A stretch of DNA of 64,000 nucleotides from Rhizobium ruizarguesonis (GCF_012349115.1 NZ_PQIG01000070.1:1-64000), one strand, 5' to 3'. Counted from the stretch's first letter, positions 46,507 to 55,875 are shown. Notes: generated from the sequence alone by a model not told the origin. Numbers and translations: made by a program.

Positions 46507-48387
46507 TCAGGCGCGCTCCATCACATAACTTCCCGGCGCTTCCTCGATCGCGTTCAACGCATCGCCGCCGGGTTTGCGGGCTGGCACGCGTCTGCCGTCA
46601 TGCGTCTCGATCCAGGCCTGCCAATGCGGCCACCACGATCCCGGGGTCTCCGTCGCCTGCTCGAGCCAGCTCTCGTAGTCTCCCTTGGCCGGGCCGCCGG
46701 TCCAGAATTGATATTTCTTCTTGTCGGGCGGGTTGACGACGCCGGCGATATGTCCCGAGCCGGTCACGACGAATTCCACCTTGCCGCCGAAGAAATGGCT
46801 GCCGAGGAAGACGGACTTGGCAGGCGCAATGTGATCCTCGCGGGTGGCGAGATTATAGATCGGGATCTTCACATCCTTCAGCGACAAGGACTTGCCGTCG
46901 AGGATCATCTCGTTCCGCGTCAGCGCGTTCTTGAGATAGCAATTGCGCAGGTAGAAGGCATGGTTTGCCGCCGCCATGCGGGTCGAATCGGCATTCCAGA
47001 ACAAGAGGTCGAAGGGCAGGGGATCCTGGCCCTTGAGGTAGTTGTTGACGAAATAAGGCCAGATCAGCTCGGAAGCGCGCAGCATATTGAAGGCCATCGA
47101 CATCTTCGTGCCGTCGAGATAGCCGGCCTCCTGCATATGCTCCTCGAGCGTCGTAAGTTGCTCTTCGTCGACGAAGACCTTGAGGTCGCCGGCATGAGTG
47201 AAGTCGACCTGGGTGGTGAAGAGTGTCGCAGTCTTGATGCGCTTGTTCTTCTCCTTGGCATGCAGTGCAAGCGTCGCCGCCAGCAGCGTGCCGCCGACGC
47301 AGTAGCCGACGGCGTTGACTTCCTTTTCTCCAGTCGCCTTCTCGATTGTATCAAGCGCGAAATCGATGCCCTCACGGGCATAGGCCGCCCAATCCTTATC
47401 GGCGTGGCGTGCATCCGGGTTGACCCAGGAAATGACGAAGACGGTCTGACCCTGGTCGACGCACCATTTGATGAAGGATTTCTGCGGGTTGAGGTCGAGA
47501 ATATAGAACTTGTTGATCCAGGGCGGGCAGATCATCAGCGGCCGCTTCAACACCGTTTCGGTCGAAGCGTCGTACTGGATGATCTGGCAGATGTCGTTCT
47601 GGGCGATCACCTTGCCTGGCGTCAGCGCCATGTCCCGGCCAACGGCAAATTTCGTCATATCGGTCTGGCGAAGGCGAAGATCACCATTTCCGGCAGCGAT
47701 ATCCTCGGCCAGCATCTTCATTCCGCGCACCAGATTGGCGCCGCTGGTCGCGATCGTCTCGCGGTAGAGCTGCGGATTGGTGGCGATGAAGTTGCTCGGC
47801 GAAAGCGCTGCCGTGATCTGCTTCACGTAGAAGCCGGCCTTATGCTTGGTATGCTCGTCGAGGCCGTCGGTCTCCAACACCAGCTTTTCCACCCAGTCGG
47901 TGGTGACGAAATAGACCTGGCGGAGAAAATCGAAGAACGGATTCTTCTGCCAGTCCTCGTCCGAGAAACGCTTGTCCTTGCGGGTGTCCGGCTCTGGTGG
48001 CGTGAGATCGCCCTGCATGCGCTGCATTGAGCGCATCCAGATGCCGAAGAACGAGGACATCAGCTGCGTCTGCGCCTCGAAGGTGCGGCGCGGATCGGAG
48101 ATCCAATATTCGGTGACCTTGGAAAGCGTCTTGACCATATCGGTCATTGGGTCGACGGCACTATTGGTGATCTCGCCGCGTTCGCGCGGCGCAAGCCAGG
48201 CAGACGCTGCTTGCCCGAGATTTTCGAGCGCCCGGGCAAAATTCATCGCCATGGCCTCGGGATCCTTCAATAGATAGGGATCGAGATCGGTCGCGTCGAA
48301 GCCGGCCTTGCCGCCATTCCCCTGCTTGCTGTCGGTCACCATTTCCTCCGGCGGCAGCACCACTCTTTTTATCCATTCGTTGTACAT
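46507..48387 (-). CDS. phaC: Class I poly-3-hydroxyalkanoate synthase
   Basis: PhaC polymerises hydroxyacyl-CoA into carbon-storage granules. The 626-residue product has the lipase-like box GYCVGG (catalytic Cys) and a catalytic His/Asp environment in LATREDHIAPAKS and GSGHIAGVVNPP. The N-terminal third is variable, as is usual for PhaC. The start MYNEWIKRVVLPPEEM matches rhizobial PhaC. Longer in-frame extensions exist to 48471. It is divergent from a small lipoprotein gene. Confidence 0.92.
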   Translation of the reverse strand: MYNEWIKRVVLPPEEMVTDSKQGNGGKAGFDATDLDPYLLKDPEAMAMNFARALENLGQAASAWLAPRERGEITNSAVDPMTDMVKTLSKVTEYWISDPRRTFEAQTQLMSSFFGIWMRSMQRMQGDLTPPEPDTRKDKRFSDEDWQKNPFFDFLRQVYFVTTDWVEKLVLETDGLDEHTKHKAGFYVKQITAALSPSNFIATNPQLYRETIATSGANLVRGMKMLAEDIAAGNGDLRLRQTDMTKFAVGRDMALTPGKVIAQNDICQIIQYDASTETVLKRPLMICPPWINKFYILDLNPQKSFIKWCVDQGQTVFVISWVNPDARHADKDWAAYAREGIDFALDTIEKATGEKEVNAVGYCVGGTLLAATLALHAKEKNKRIKTATLFTTQVDFTHAGDLKVFVDEEQLTTLEEHMQEAGYLDGTKMSMAFNMLRASELIWPYFVNNYLKGQDPLPFDLLFWNADSTRMAAANHAFYLRNCYLKNALTRNEMILDGKSLSLKDVKIPIYNLATREDHIAPAKSVFLGSHFFGGKVEFVVTGSGHIAGVVNPPDKKKYQFWTGGPAKGDYESWLEQATETPGSWWPHWQAWIETHDGRRVPARKPGGDALNAIEEAPGSYVMERA

Positions 48388-48492
48388 CGTGATCGAACGA
48401 GAAAACAAGTTCCACCCGCATCGGCTCATGCTATTGCTTTGTGGCTGCGACAAATTTAACAGTCGACGCAATCAGAACTGGATTTTTGAGGC

Positions 48493-48906
48493 ATGACAAA
48501 GAACGGCATTCGGCGCATCGCAATCCTCAACCGCACCGCACTGATCTGCGCCGCGGCGGCGATGGCGCTTGCCGGATGCAATCTGACGGCGGAACAAAAG
48601 GCCGCAGCCGCCGCCAAGCGAGCAGCACCCACCGCCGTCGTCATGCCGGCCACCAAGGGCGAGGCGGCCGAGGGCGGCCTTGCAAAATACCCGGACGGCT
48701 ATCCGAATTTCGGCGCGCCGCTGACGGCTGCCAATGTCCAGATGAGCGACGAGCAGGCAGCCGAACTGCAGCATCAGCTGACGGCACTTGGCGCCCGGCG
48801 CAAGGCCGGCACGATCTCGGACGCTGAATATCAGGCCAAGGTCGCCGAAATGCGGCGTCTCGCCGCCGAGCACGGCACTGATACGCTGTCTGAAATCTCC
48901 AAATAG
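48493..48906 (+). CDS. Small lipoprotein, Ala-rich
   Basis: This 137-residue protein has a lipoprotein signal peptide with the lipobox ALAGC (cysteine at about residue 29). An Ala/Lys-rich linker and a predicted coiled-coil C-terminus follow (SDEQAAELQHQLTALGARRK, then EYQAKVAEMRRLAAEH). It ends 223 nt before the next aminotransferase start. No family name is recognised. It is divergent from phaC, with a shared promoter region of about 105 nt. Confidence 0.65.
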   Translation: MTKNGIRRIAILNRTALICAAAAMALAGCNLTAEQKAAAAAKRAAPTAVVMPATKGEAAEGGLAKYPDGYPNFGAPLTAANVQMSDEQAAELQHQLTALGARRKAGTISDAEYQAKVAEMRRLAAEHGTDTLSEISK

Positions 48907-49128
48907 ACCTTGCCTTTCAGGCAATTTGGACGCAAAGCCATTCCGAATGGATCGGAAGATGCAATTTTCCTGATAATGCGCATTATGCGGCCTTTCCGTC
49001 AAAGATTTGCCGCGTGGCTTGGGTCTGATGAATACGGCGTTGCGATTCTGAAGTTCGTGTCGCAGCCGCCGGAAGACGGAACGAACTTCGACTGCGGCCC
49101 GAAATGCCGCCTTTCCATGGGGAATGAG

Positions 49129-50346
49129 ATGGAAGAGTTTCACAAAGTCCGGCGTTTGCCGCCTTACGTTTTCGAACAGGTCAACCGTTTGAAAGCAAGC
49201 GCGCGAGCGGGCGGCGCCGATATCATCGATCTCGGCATGGGAAACCCAGACCTTCCCACTCCCCAGTCGATCGTCGACAAGCTGTGCGAGGTCGTGCAGG
49301 ATCCGCGCACGCACCGTTACTCGTCCTCCAAGGGCATTCCGGGGCTGCGCCGTGCCCAGGCCGCCTATTATGCCCGCCGTTTCGGCGTCAAGCTCAACCC
49401 GGATACGCAGGTCGTCGCCACCTTGGGCTCCAAGGAAGGCTTCGCCAACATGGCGCAGGCAATCACCGCGCCCGGCGATGTGATCCTCTGCCCGAACCCC
49501 ACCTATCCGATCCACGCCTTCGGCTTCCTGATGGCAGGTGGCGTGATCCGCTCCATGTCGGTGGAGCCGGATGCGAGCTTCTTCGAACCGCTCGAACGTG
49601 CCGTCCGGCATTCGATCCCGAAGCCCTTGGCGCTGATCCTCAACTACCCCTCGAATCCGACGGCTTTTGTCGCGACGCTCGATTTCTACAAGGACGTCAT
49701 CGCCTTTGCGAAAAAGCATGACATCATCGTGCTTTCCGACCTTGCCTATTCGGAAATCTATTTCGACGGCGCCCCGCCGCCGTCGGTTCTCGAAGTGCCG
49801 GGTGCGATGGACGTGACGGTCGAGTTCACCTCAATGTCGAAGACCTTCTCCATGCCCGGCTGGCGCATGGGCTTTGCCGTCGGCAACGAGCGGCTGATCG
49901 CCGCCTTGACCCGCGTCAAGTCCTATCTCGACTACGGCGCCTTCACGCCAATCCAGGTGGCGGCGACGCATGCGCTGAACGGCGATGGTTCCGACATTGC
50001 GGAAGTCCGCAACGTCTATAAACGTCGCCGCGACGTCATGGTCGAAAGCTTCGGCAAGGCCGGGTTCGAGGTGCCGCCGCCGGCTGCGACGATGTTCGCC
50101 TGGGCGAAGATCCCGGAAAAGTTTCGTCATCTCGGTTCGCTGGAATTCTCCAAGCTGCTGGTCGAGAAGGCCGACGTCGCCGTTGCCCCGGGCATCGGCT
50201 TCGGCGAAATGGGCGACGACTACGTCCGTCTGGCACTTGTCGAGAATGAACACCGCATCCGCCAAGCTGCGCGCAACATCAAGAAGTTCATGTCGACGGC
50301 AGACGAGACGATGCACAACGTCATCTCGCTGAACGCCCACCGCTAA
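49129..50346 (+). CDS. Aminotransferase of the alanine / LL-diaminopimelate aminotransferase type
   Basis: This 405-residue class I aminotransferase has YSSSKGIPGLRRAQAAYYARRF, the cofactor-contact block LNYPSNPTAFV, LSDLAYSEIYFDG, and the PLP-lysine motif TSMSKTFSMPGWRMGF. It resembles AlaC / LL-diaminopimelate aminotransferases. Since it directly precedes hom, a role in aspartate-family or alanine metabolism is reasonable but not proven. I place the start at MEEFHKVRRLPPYVF, with GGGGAATGAG before it. An upstream ATG at 49117 is possible. A hairpin without T-run lies before hom. Confidence 0.82.
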   Translation: MEEFHKVRRLPPYVFEQVNRLKASARAGGADIIDLGMGNPDLPTPQSIVDKLCEVVQDPRTHRYSSSKGIPGLRRAQAAYYARRFGVKLNPDTQVVATLGSKEGFANMAQAITAPGDVILCPNPTYPIHAFGFLMAGGVIRSMSVEPDASFFEPLERAVRHSIPKPLALILNYPSNPTAFVATLDFYKDVIAFAKKHDIIVLSDLAYSEIYFDGAPPPSVLEVPGAMDVTVEFTSMSKTFSMPGWRMGFAVGNERLIAALTRVKSYLDYGAFTPIQVAATHALNGDGSDIAEVRNVYKRRRDVMVESFGKAGFEVPPPAATMFAWAKIPEKFRHLGSLEFSKLLVEKADVAVAPGIGFGEMGDDYVRLALVENEHRIRQAARNIKKFMSTADETMHNVISLNAHR

Positions 50347-50407
50347 TCCAACTCTCGGGCAGCCGCGTTCGGCGGCTGCCGCCACACAGACATTTCAGGA
50401 TCGATCC

Positions 50408-51733
50408 ATGGCAGATGCCCTCAAAATCGGCATTGCGGGCTTGGGCACCGTTGGCGCCTCGCTTGTCCGTATCATTCAGCAGAAGAGCAACGAGCTTGCC
50501 GTCACCTGCGGGCGTCCGATCACCATCACGGCGGTCTCCGCGCGTGACAGGGCGAGGGACCGCGGCATCGATCTTTCTGCCGTTACCTGGTTCGACCGGC
50601 CGGAAGAGCTTGCCGAAAAAGGCGATATCGACGTCTTCGTCGAGCTGATAGGCGGCGCCGAAGGGGCGGCCAACGTCTCCGTGCGCACGGCGCTCCAACG
50701 TGGTCTCCATGTGGTGACAGCCAACAAGGCGCTGCTTGCCTATCACGGCGTCGAGCTTGCGACGATCGCCGAGGAGAAGGGTTCGCTGCTGAACTTCGAG
50801 GCAGCGGTCGCCGGCGGCATCCCGGTCATCAAGGCGCTACGCGAATCGCTGACGGGCAATTCCGTCTCGCGCATCTATGGCATCATGAACGGCACCTGCA
50901 ATTACATCCTGACCAAGATGGAGAAGGAGGGGCTTTCCTTCGCCGAATGCCTCAAGGAAGCGCAGCGGCTGGGTTATGCCGAGGCTGATCCAGCCTTCGA
51001 TATCGAGGGCAACGACACGGCCCACAAGCTTTCCATCCTGACGACGCTCGCCTTCGGCAATCAGATCGCCGCCGACGACATTTATCTCGAAGGCATCACC
51101 AACATCTCGATCGAGGATATCCACGCTGCCGCCGAGCTCGGTTATCGCATCAAGCTCTTAGGCGTTGCCCAGCGCACCGATACCGGCATCGAGCAGCGCG
51201 TTCATCCCACAATGGTGCCGGTCGATTCGGTCATTGCCCAGGTCGACGGCGTCACCAATGCGGTGGCGATCGAATCCGACGTGCTCGGCGAACTGCTGAT
51301 GGTCGGCCCTGGTGCCGGCGGCAACGCCACGGCCTCGTCGGTGCTTGGCGATATCGCCGATATCGCCAAAAGCCAGCCGGGCGCCCAGCGCGTGCCGGTG
51401 CTCGGCCATCCCGCAGCGACGCTGGAGCCCTACCGCAAGGCGCAGATGCAGAGCCACGAGGGTGGTTATTTCATCCGCCTGACCGTGCTCGACCGCACCG
51501 GCGTCTTTGCCAGCGTCGCAACCCGCATGGCGGAAAACAACATCTCGCTGGAATCGATCGTCCAGCGCTCCAAACAGCATCTGGCGCCATCGCACCACCA
51601 GACGATCATCCTCGTCACCCACGCGACGACGGAAGAATCGGTGCGCAAGGCGGTCGCCTCGATCAAGTCGGAAGGTTATCTCTTCGGCGAGCCGCAGGTC
51701 ATTCGCATCGAGCGGCCCAAAGAAGAAGGCTGA
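50408..51733 (+). CDS. hom: Homoserine dehydrogenase
   Basis: Hom reduces aspartate-semialdehyde to homoserine on the way to threonine and methionine. The 441-residue product has the NAD(P)-binding IGIAGLGTVGASLVRI, the catalytic block YAEADPAFDIEGNDTAHKL near residue 196, and a C-terminal ACT domain (about 345-430) for threonine feedback. The aminotransferase upstream ends 61 nt before. The start follows CAGGATCGATCC, a weak ribosome binding site. Confidence 0.94.
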   Translation: MADALKIGIAGLGTVGASLVRIIQQKSNELAVTCGRPITITAVSARDRARDRGIDLSAVTWFDRPEELAEKGDIDVFVELIGGAEGAANVSVRTALQRGLHVVTANKALLAYHGVELATIAEEKGSLLNFEAAVAGGIPVIKALRESLTGNSVSRIYGIMNGTCNYILTKMEKEGLSFAECLKEAQRLGYAEADPAFDIEGNDTAHKLSILTTLAFGNQIAADDIYLEGITNISIEDIHAAAELGYRIKLLGVAQRTDTGIEQRVHPTMVPVDSVIAQVDGVTNAVAIESDVLGELLMVGPGAGGNATASSVLGDIADIAKSQPGAQRVPVLGHPAATLEPYRKAQMQSHEGGYFIRLTVLDRTGVFASVATRMAENNISLESIVQRSKQHLAPSHHQTIILVTHATTEESVRKAVASIKSEGYLFGEPQVIRIERPKEEG

Positions 51734-51762
51734 ACCTTTTTCCATTGCCGGAGGACGTTGGG

Positions 51763-51789
51763 CCGCCCTGTCTCTGCAGGGCGGTTTTT
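51763..51789 (+). terminator. Rho-independent terminator of hom
   Basis: CCGCCCTG and CAGGGCGG form an 8-bp stem around TCTCTG, followed by TTTTTC. It lies 30 nt after the hom stop codon. Confidence 0.85.
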
Positions 51790-51892
51790 CTGTTTTTTGT
51801 TCAACCCTCCGTTACAGAAGTCTATATTAACAGATACCGAAATATTGATATAATTAAACCATAGATGGTGAGTCGCCTGCGTGGAGAATTTC

Positions 51893-52138
51893 ATGAGCAA
51901 GGACAGCCACGCCGGGAAGGGGTATGGCTGCCCGAGCGAGGTGCCGCCGGACCATCCTGATATGCTTGGGGAAATCCTCAAGCCGGCCTACCGTGAAATT
52001 CGTCAAGAGGTCTCTGATGAGGCTGATGACGAGGAAAACACGGAAGGCCGCAACTGGGCCATTCTGCTGACGCTGTTTTCGTTCCTGCTGGTGCAGTTCG
52101 CCGGCATCGCCATGATCATCTGGGCGGTGTTCTGGTAA
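51893..52138 (+). CDS. Small acidic protein with one C-terminal membrane helix
   Basis: This 81-residue protein has an acidic N-terminal half (EVSDEADDEENTEG) and a C-terminal membrane helix (about residues 56-80, WAILLTLFSFLLVQFAGIAM). A ribosome binding site GGAGA sits 5 nt before the ATG. A GTG at 51881 is another possible start. Upstream DNA from 51815 is unusually AT-rich. It lies between hom and recJ, where many alphaproteobacteria have glpX. No family is recognised. Confidence 0.55.
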   Translation: MSKDSHAGKGYGCPSEVPPDHPDMLGEILKPAYREIRQEVSDEADDEENTEGRNWAILLTLFSFLLVQFAGIAMIIWAVFW

Positions 52139-52218
52139 AAATGCGTGTCTGCAAATCCACCGCTATGTTATCTCCGCTGCTCCTGTAGAAAGAGCAGATG
52201 AAGTCAGCGGAGTATGGC

Positions 52219-54021
52219 ATGGCAGATCTCGTCGATCCGGTACAGCGCGCGTTTCTCGGCGTGGAGAAATCCGCGCTCGACAATCGCTGGGTGGCGCGGC
52301 TCGACCAGGCCGGGCAGAACCGCGCGCTGGCCATGTCGCAGATTCACGGCTTGCCGGATCTGATCGCCCGGGTGCTCGCCGGGCGCGGCGTGACGGTGGA
52401 CGAGGCGATCGAATTCCTCGATCCGACGATCCGCAGCCTGATGCCCGATCCCCATAAGCTGACCGATTGCGAAAAGGCCGCGACCCGCCTCCTGCGCGCG
52501 ATCGAGCGCGGCGAGAGCGTTGCGATCTTCGGCGACTATGATGTCGACGGCGCAGCCTCCTCGGCACTGATGTTCCGCTTTCTCAGCCATTTCGGCGTCA
52601 GGGCGACCATCTATATCCCCGACCGAGTCTTCGAAGGTTACGGCCCCAATCCGGCGGCGATCAATCAGTTGATCGATAACGGCGCTCAGCTGATCGTCAC
52701 CGTCGATTGCGGCTCCACCAGCCACGAGGCGCTGGCCGCCGCTGCCGCGCGCAATATCGATGTCTTCGTCATCGATCACCACCAGGTGACACATGAGCTG
52801 CCGCCCTGCCATGCGCTGGTCAACCCGAACCGCGAGGACGATCTCTCGGGGCAGGGGCATCTTTGCGCGGCCGGCGTGGTCTTCATGGTGCTGGTCGCGA
52901 CGCTCCGGCTGCTGCGCGCGGCCGGTAACAAGCGCATCCTGGCGATCGACCTGCTGCAATGGCTGGATATCGTGGCACTGGCAACGGTCTGCGATGTCGT
53001 ACCGCTGAAGGGCCTCAACCGCGCCTATGTGGTGAAGGGTCTTGTCGCTGCCCGGCACCAGAGCAATGCCGGGCTTGCCGCACTCTTCCGCAAGGCGGGG
53101 CTCGCGGGTCCCGTGACACCCTATCATTTTGGCTTCCTGATCGGCCCGCGCATCAATGCCGGCGGGCGGATCGGCGACGCGGCACTCGGAAGCCGGCTGC
53201 TGACGCTCGACGACGCCGGCGAGGCGGAGGTGATCGCGCAGCGTCTCGACGAGCTCAACCGCGAGCGCCAGGCGATGGAGGCGATCATGCTGCAGGAGGC
53301 GGAAGCCGAGGCGCTCGCCGAATATGGTGACGGCGAGGGCGCCTCCGTCATCGTCACCGCCCATGAGAAATGGCATCCCGGCATCGTCGGGCTGATCGCG
53401 GCGCGGCTGAAAGAGAAATTCAAGCGTCCGGCCTTCGCGATCGCCTTCGATCCCTCCGGCCGCGGCACCGGCTCGGGCCGCTCCATCAACGGCTTCGACA
53501 TGGGCAGAATGGTGCGGGCTGCGGTCGACGAAGGGATACTCGTCAAGGGCGGCGGCCACGCGATGGCCGCGGGACTGACGGTCGAGCGCGCCAATCTCGG
53601 CAGGCTGAGAACCTTCTTCACGGAGAAGGCGGCAAAAACGGTGGCCGGCCTCGTTGCCAACGAGACCCTGAAGATCGACGGTGCGATCGGCGCAAGCGGC
53701 GCCACGCTCGAACTCATCGACCGCCTGGAGGCCGCCGGCCCCTATGGCTCCGGCCACGCACAGCCGCTCTTCGCCGTGCCGGCGCATCGTGTGCGCGACG
53801 CGCGCCTAGTCGGCGAGAAACATGTGAAGGTGACGCTGGAGGCCATGGACGGATCGCGGCTCGACGGCATCGCCTTTCGCGCCGCCGATACGCCGCTTGG
53901 CAATCTTCTCATCAATTCACGCGGCGCCAGCCTGCATGTCGCCGGTTCGCTCGGTGCCGACCACTACCAGGGTGCACGCCGCATCCAGCTGCGCGTCTGC
54001 GATGCAGCGCCGGCGAAATAG
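52219..54021 (+). CDS. recJ: Single-stranded-DNA-specific exonuclease RecJ
   Basis: RecJ degrades single-stranded DNA 5' to 3' in repair and recombination. The 600-residue product has the DHH-family motifs FGDYDVDGAASSALM near residue 98, VIDHHQVTHELP, and the C-terminal GGGHAMAAGLTVERANL (DHHA1). The ATG at 52219 has AGCGGAG 6 nt before it. The in-frame ATG at 52198 would add 7 residues. It is followed by tRNA-Glu genes on the other strand. Confidence 0.92.
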   Translation: MADLVDPVQRAFLGVEKSALDNRWVARLDQAGQNRALAMSQIHGLPDLIARVLAGRGVTVDEAIEFLDPTIRSLMPDPHKLTDCEKAATRLLRAIERGESVAIFGDYDVDGAASSALMFRFLSHFGVRATIYIPDRVFEGYGPNPAAINQLIDNGAQLIVTVDCGSTSHEALAAAAARNIDVFVIDHHQVTHELPPCHALVNPNREDDLSGQGHLCAAGVVFMVLVATLRLLRAAGNKRILAIDLLQWLDIVALATVCDVVPLKGLNRAYVVKGLVAARHQSNAGLAALFRKAGLAGPVTPYHFGFLIGPRINAGGRIGDAALGSRLLTLDDAGEAEVIAQRLDELNRERQAMEAIMLQEAEAEALAEYGDGEGASVIVTAHEKWHPGIVGLIAARLKEKFKRPAFAIAFDPSGRGTGSGRSINGFDMGRMVRAAVDEGILVKGGGHAMAAGLTVERANLGRLRTFFTEKAAKTVAGLVANETLKIDGAIGASGATLELIDRLEAAGPYGSGHAQPLFAVPAHRVRDARLVGEKHVKVTLEAMDGSRLDGIAFRAADTPLGNLLINSRGASLHVAGSLGADHYQGARRIQLRVCDAAPAK

Positions 54022-54070
54022 AGTGGTCGCGCAAGAGCGCTGACGATGTGAAGTGTCAAGGGAGAGAAAG

Positions 54071-54145
54071 TGGTACGCCCTAGGGGAGTCGAACCCCTCT
54101 TCCCAGAATGAAAATCTGGTGTCCTAACCGATAGACGAAGGGCGC
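54071..54145 (-). tRNA. tRNA-Glu (anticodon TTC), copy 1
   Basis: The 75-nt cloverleaf includes the encoded CCA, acceptor GCGCCCTT, anticodon arm CCAGA/TCTGG with TTC in loop TTTTCAT, and T-arm GGTTCGACTCC. It is identical to the copy at 54548. Its promoter lies just upstream on the minus strand (54164-54192). Confidence 0.95.
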
Positions 54146-54163
54146 TTCCTTCATGGTGGCGCC

Positions 54164-54192
54164 CTTATAGTCAGCACCTTCGAAGGCCGCAA
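54164..54192 (-). promoter_or_regulatory. Promoter of tRNA-Glu copy 1
   Basis: Read on the minus strand: TTGCGG, 17-bp spacer, TATAAG. It lies 18-46 nt before the tRNA 5' end. Confidence 0.6.
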
Positions 54193-54398
54193 GCGCCAAG
54201 GCACGAAAAAATCATCGTTTTCGCCGATTTTTTTGCTGCTGTGGAAAATCGCGGCGTTGGTTACGGCGGAGTGGAGAAAAATCAAGCCGGCGGGCTAGGA
54301 TGGGCCGCGTTGCGCGAACCCGAAGGATTCTCCTCGAGGGGACTCACAGGGCCGGCCAAGGTCGATCGAAACGGATGACGATTGCCTATCATCAGGAG

Positions 54399-54473
54399 TG
54401 GTACGCCCTAGGGGAGTCGAACCCCTCTTTACAGAATGAGAATCTGTCGTCCTAACCGATAGACGAAGGGCGC
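54399..54473 (-). tRNA. tRNA-Glu (anticodon CTC)
   Basis: The 75-nt cloverleaf has anticodon arm ACAGA/TCTGT with CTC in loop TTCTCAT, acceptor GCGCCCTT and an encoded CCA. It differs from the TTC copies mainly in the anticodon arm. It lies between the two identical TTC copies, with its own promoter at 54487-54515. Confidence 0.95.
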
Positions 54474-54486
54474 AGGCAGCCTCGTT

Positions 54487-54515
54487 AAAATAGGAGCGCG
54501 CGCCGGCTTCTGCAA
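54487..54515 (-). promoter_or_regulatory. Promoter of tRNA-Glu(CTC)
   Basis: Minus-strand TTGCAG, 17-bp spacer, TATTTT, ending 13 nt before the tRNA 5' end. Confidence 0.5.
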
Positions 54516-54547
54516 GCGGAAGTGATGGCTTCTTTATGGAGAGAAAG

Positions 54548-54622
54548 TGGTACGCCCTAGGGGAGTCGAACCCCTCTTCCCAGAATGAAAATCTGGTGTC
54601 CTAACCGATAGACGAAGGGCGC
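54548..54622 (-). tRNA. tRNA-Glu (anticodon TTC), copy 2
   Basis: Sequence identical to the tRNA at 54071-54145. The flanks are also nearly identical: 10 bp of GGAGAGAAAG on the 3' side and about 29 bp with one change on the 5' side. This marks a local duplication. Confidence 0.95.
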
Positions 54623-54640
54623 TTCCTTCGTGGTGGCGCC

Positions 54641-54669
54641 CTTATAGTCAGGCGTTTTGAATCCCGCAA
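54641..54669 (-). promoter_or_regulatory. Promoter of tRNA-Glu copy 2
   Basis: Minus-strand TTGCGG, 17-bp spacer, TATAAG, the same boxes and spacing as copy 1, although the spacer sequence differs. Confidence 0.6.
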
Positions 54670-54819
54670 GCGGCAATTGCGGTTTCTTTCAAAAAAATGA
54701 CAGGAAATCCGAGTGCGTTCGCGAAGTCGATTATTGAAGCCGAATCAATAGGCTGCCGGCTGTTTCTTTGTTGAGGCGAGGTGGTGCTGCCGTAACGTTA
54801 TGTAAAAAACGCGCGGCCG

Positions 54820-55875
54820 TCAGATCGCCCTTGCGGTCGTTATCGGTGCGCGTTTGCCGCCGCAGCCCCAGTTCCAGTCACGCGTTTTGCCGGTATCGAG
54901 GTGGACCGAATCCGTATGGCAATAGGTGCCGACGCCGCCGCGGTCCGGCAACGAGCGGATATAGGCGGCGATATCCCATTTCGCGACACCGTCGATCTGG
55001 ATGTCGGCTGCCTCGCAGCTCTTGTGCATCGATTCGTCAGCGCCGCCGACCAGACGGTTATGCTCTTCGTCTCGATAGCCGGAGGTGACGATGACCGGTC
55101 GGCCGAAATGGTTTTCGACCGTCTTGATCACCTTCAGCAGATCGGGCTTGAAGCAACCGACCTCGACCTTGTCGTTCTGGAGATGCAACCCGTTCGGCGC
55201 GATGCGCGTCATGCCGGGCAGGGCGGCCCTGTGCAGCAGGCCGGAGAGGCTGCCGAGCAGGTTCTGCTTCGGCGCGCTGTAGAGCGCATTCATCGTCGAG
55301 GTCGGAATGCTGCCCGTCGCCAACGACGCTGTCTGCACAGGCGCAAGCTGCGTGCTGTCATTCTGTGAGGATTGCTGCGGCAGCACCGGCTCTGCCGGCT
55401 GTGTGGGCACGGGGGGCTGGCTATAGACGCTGCTTCGCGCCGGAGCTACACCTTCCACCGGCGCATAGGCCTGCGGCTGAATGACGGTGGACGTGCTGTT
55501 GTTCTGCGGCGCCGGCTGGTGATCGGAAAAGATGCTCATCGCCTGCGCGTTGATCCGGGTCGACTGCAGGACGAGCCCGCCGATATTGGCAGGGGGCGCT
55601 GTCGCCGGATCGGCGAGCGGAGCGGCGGCATTCGGACCTTGTGCCACGACCTGAGGCGCGGCTTGAGCGCCGGAGACGTTGACGAGCCGGGGATCCGTAT
55701 AGACCGAACGTGGGGCAGGGCTTGCGGGCGCTGCCGTGGCAAGCTGCGGTGCTGCCGCTTGTGCTGGAACCGCTGCGGCGGAATCGAGTGCCTTCTTGTC
55801 CGACGCGCAGCCGGTCAGCGCCAGCACCGAGGTGGCGATCAGCAAAGCGCCCGTCACGGGCATCCGCATCTGCAT
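54820..55875 (-). CDS. Lipoprotein with M15-type D-Ala-D-Ala carboxypeptidase domain (DUF882/YcbK-like)
   Basis: This 351-residue lipoprotein (lipobox LALTGC) has a long Ala/Pro/Gln-rich linker and a C-terminal M15A domain from about residue 235. The zinc site fits: SGYRDEEHN, SMHKSCEAADIQIDG (His and Asp) and DSVHLDTG. It is probably an outer-membrane-linked peptidoglycan peptidase. The start is uncertain among ATGs at 55875 and 55869. It is convergent with the tRNA cluster, and downstream DNA is short of gene content. Confidence 0.8.
   Translation of the reverse strand: MQMRMPVTGALLIATSVLALTGCASDKKALDSAAAVPAQAAAPQLATAAPASPAPRSVYTDPRLVNVSGAQAAPQVVAQGPNAAAPLADPATAPPANIGGLVLQSTRINAQAMSIFSDHQPAPQNNSTSTVIQPQAYAPVEGVAPARSSVYSQPPVPTQPAEPVLPQQSSQNDSTQLAPVQTASLATGSIPTSTMNALYSAPKQNLLGSLSGLLHRAALPGMTRIAPNGLHLQNDKVEVGCFKPDLLKVIKTVENHFGRPVIVTSGYRDEEHNRLVGGADESMHKSCEAADIQIDGVAKWDIAAYIRSLPDRGGVGTYCHTDSVHLDTGKTRDWNWGCGGKRAPITTARAI

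Noticed and set aside
46462..48030. A 522-codon plus-strand frame over phaC
   Set aside because: phaC on the minus strand has clear catalytic motifs. The plus frame is a GC-bias shadow with no family resemblance.
50358..50380. GC hairpin GGCAGCCGC/GCGGCTGCC before hom
   Set aside because: It has no T-run and no leader peptide, so I do not call it a terminator or attenuator.
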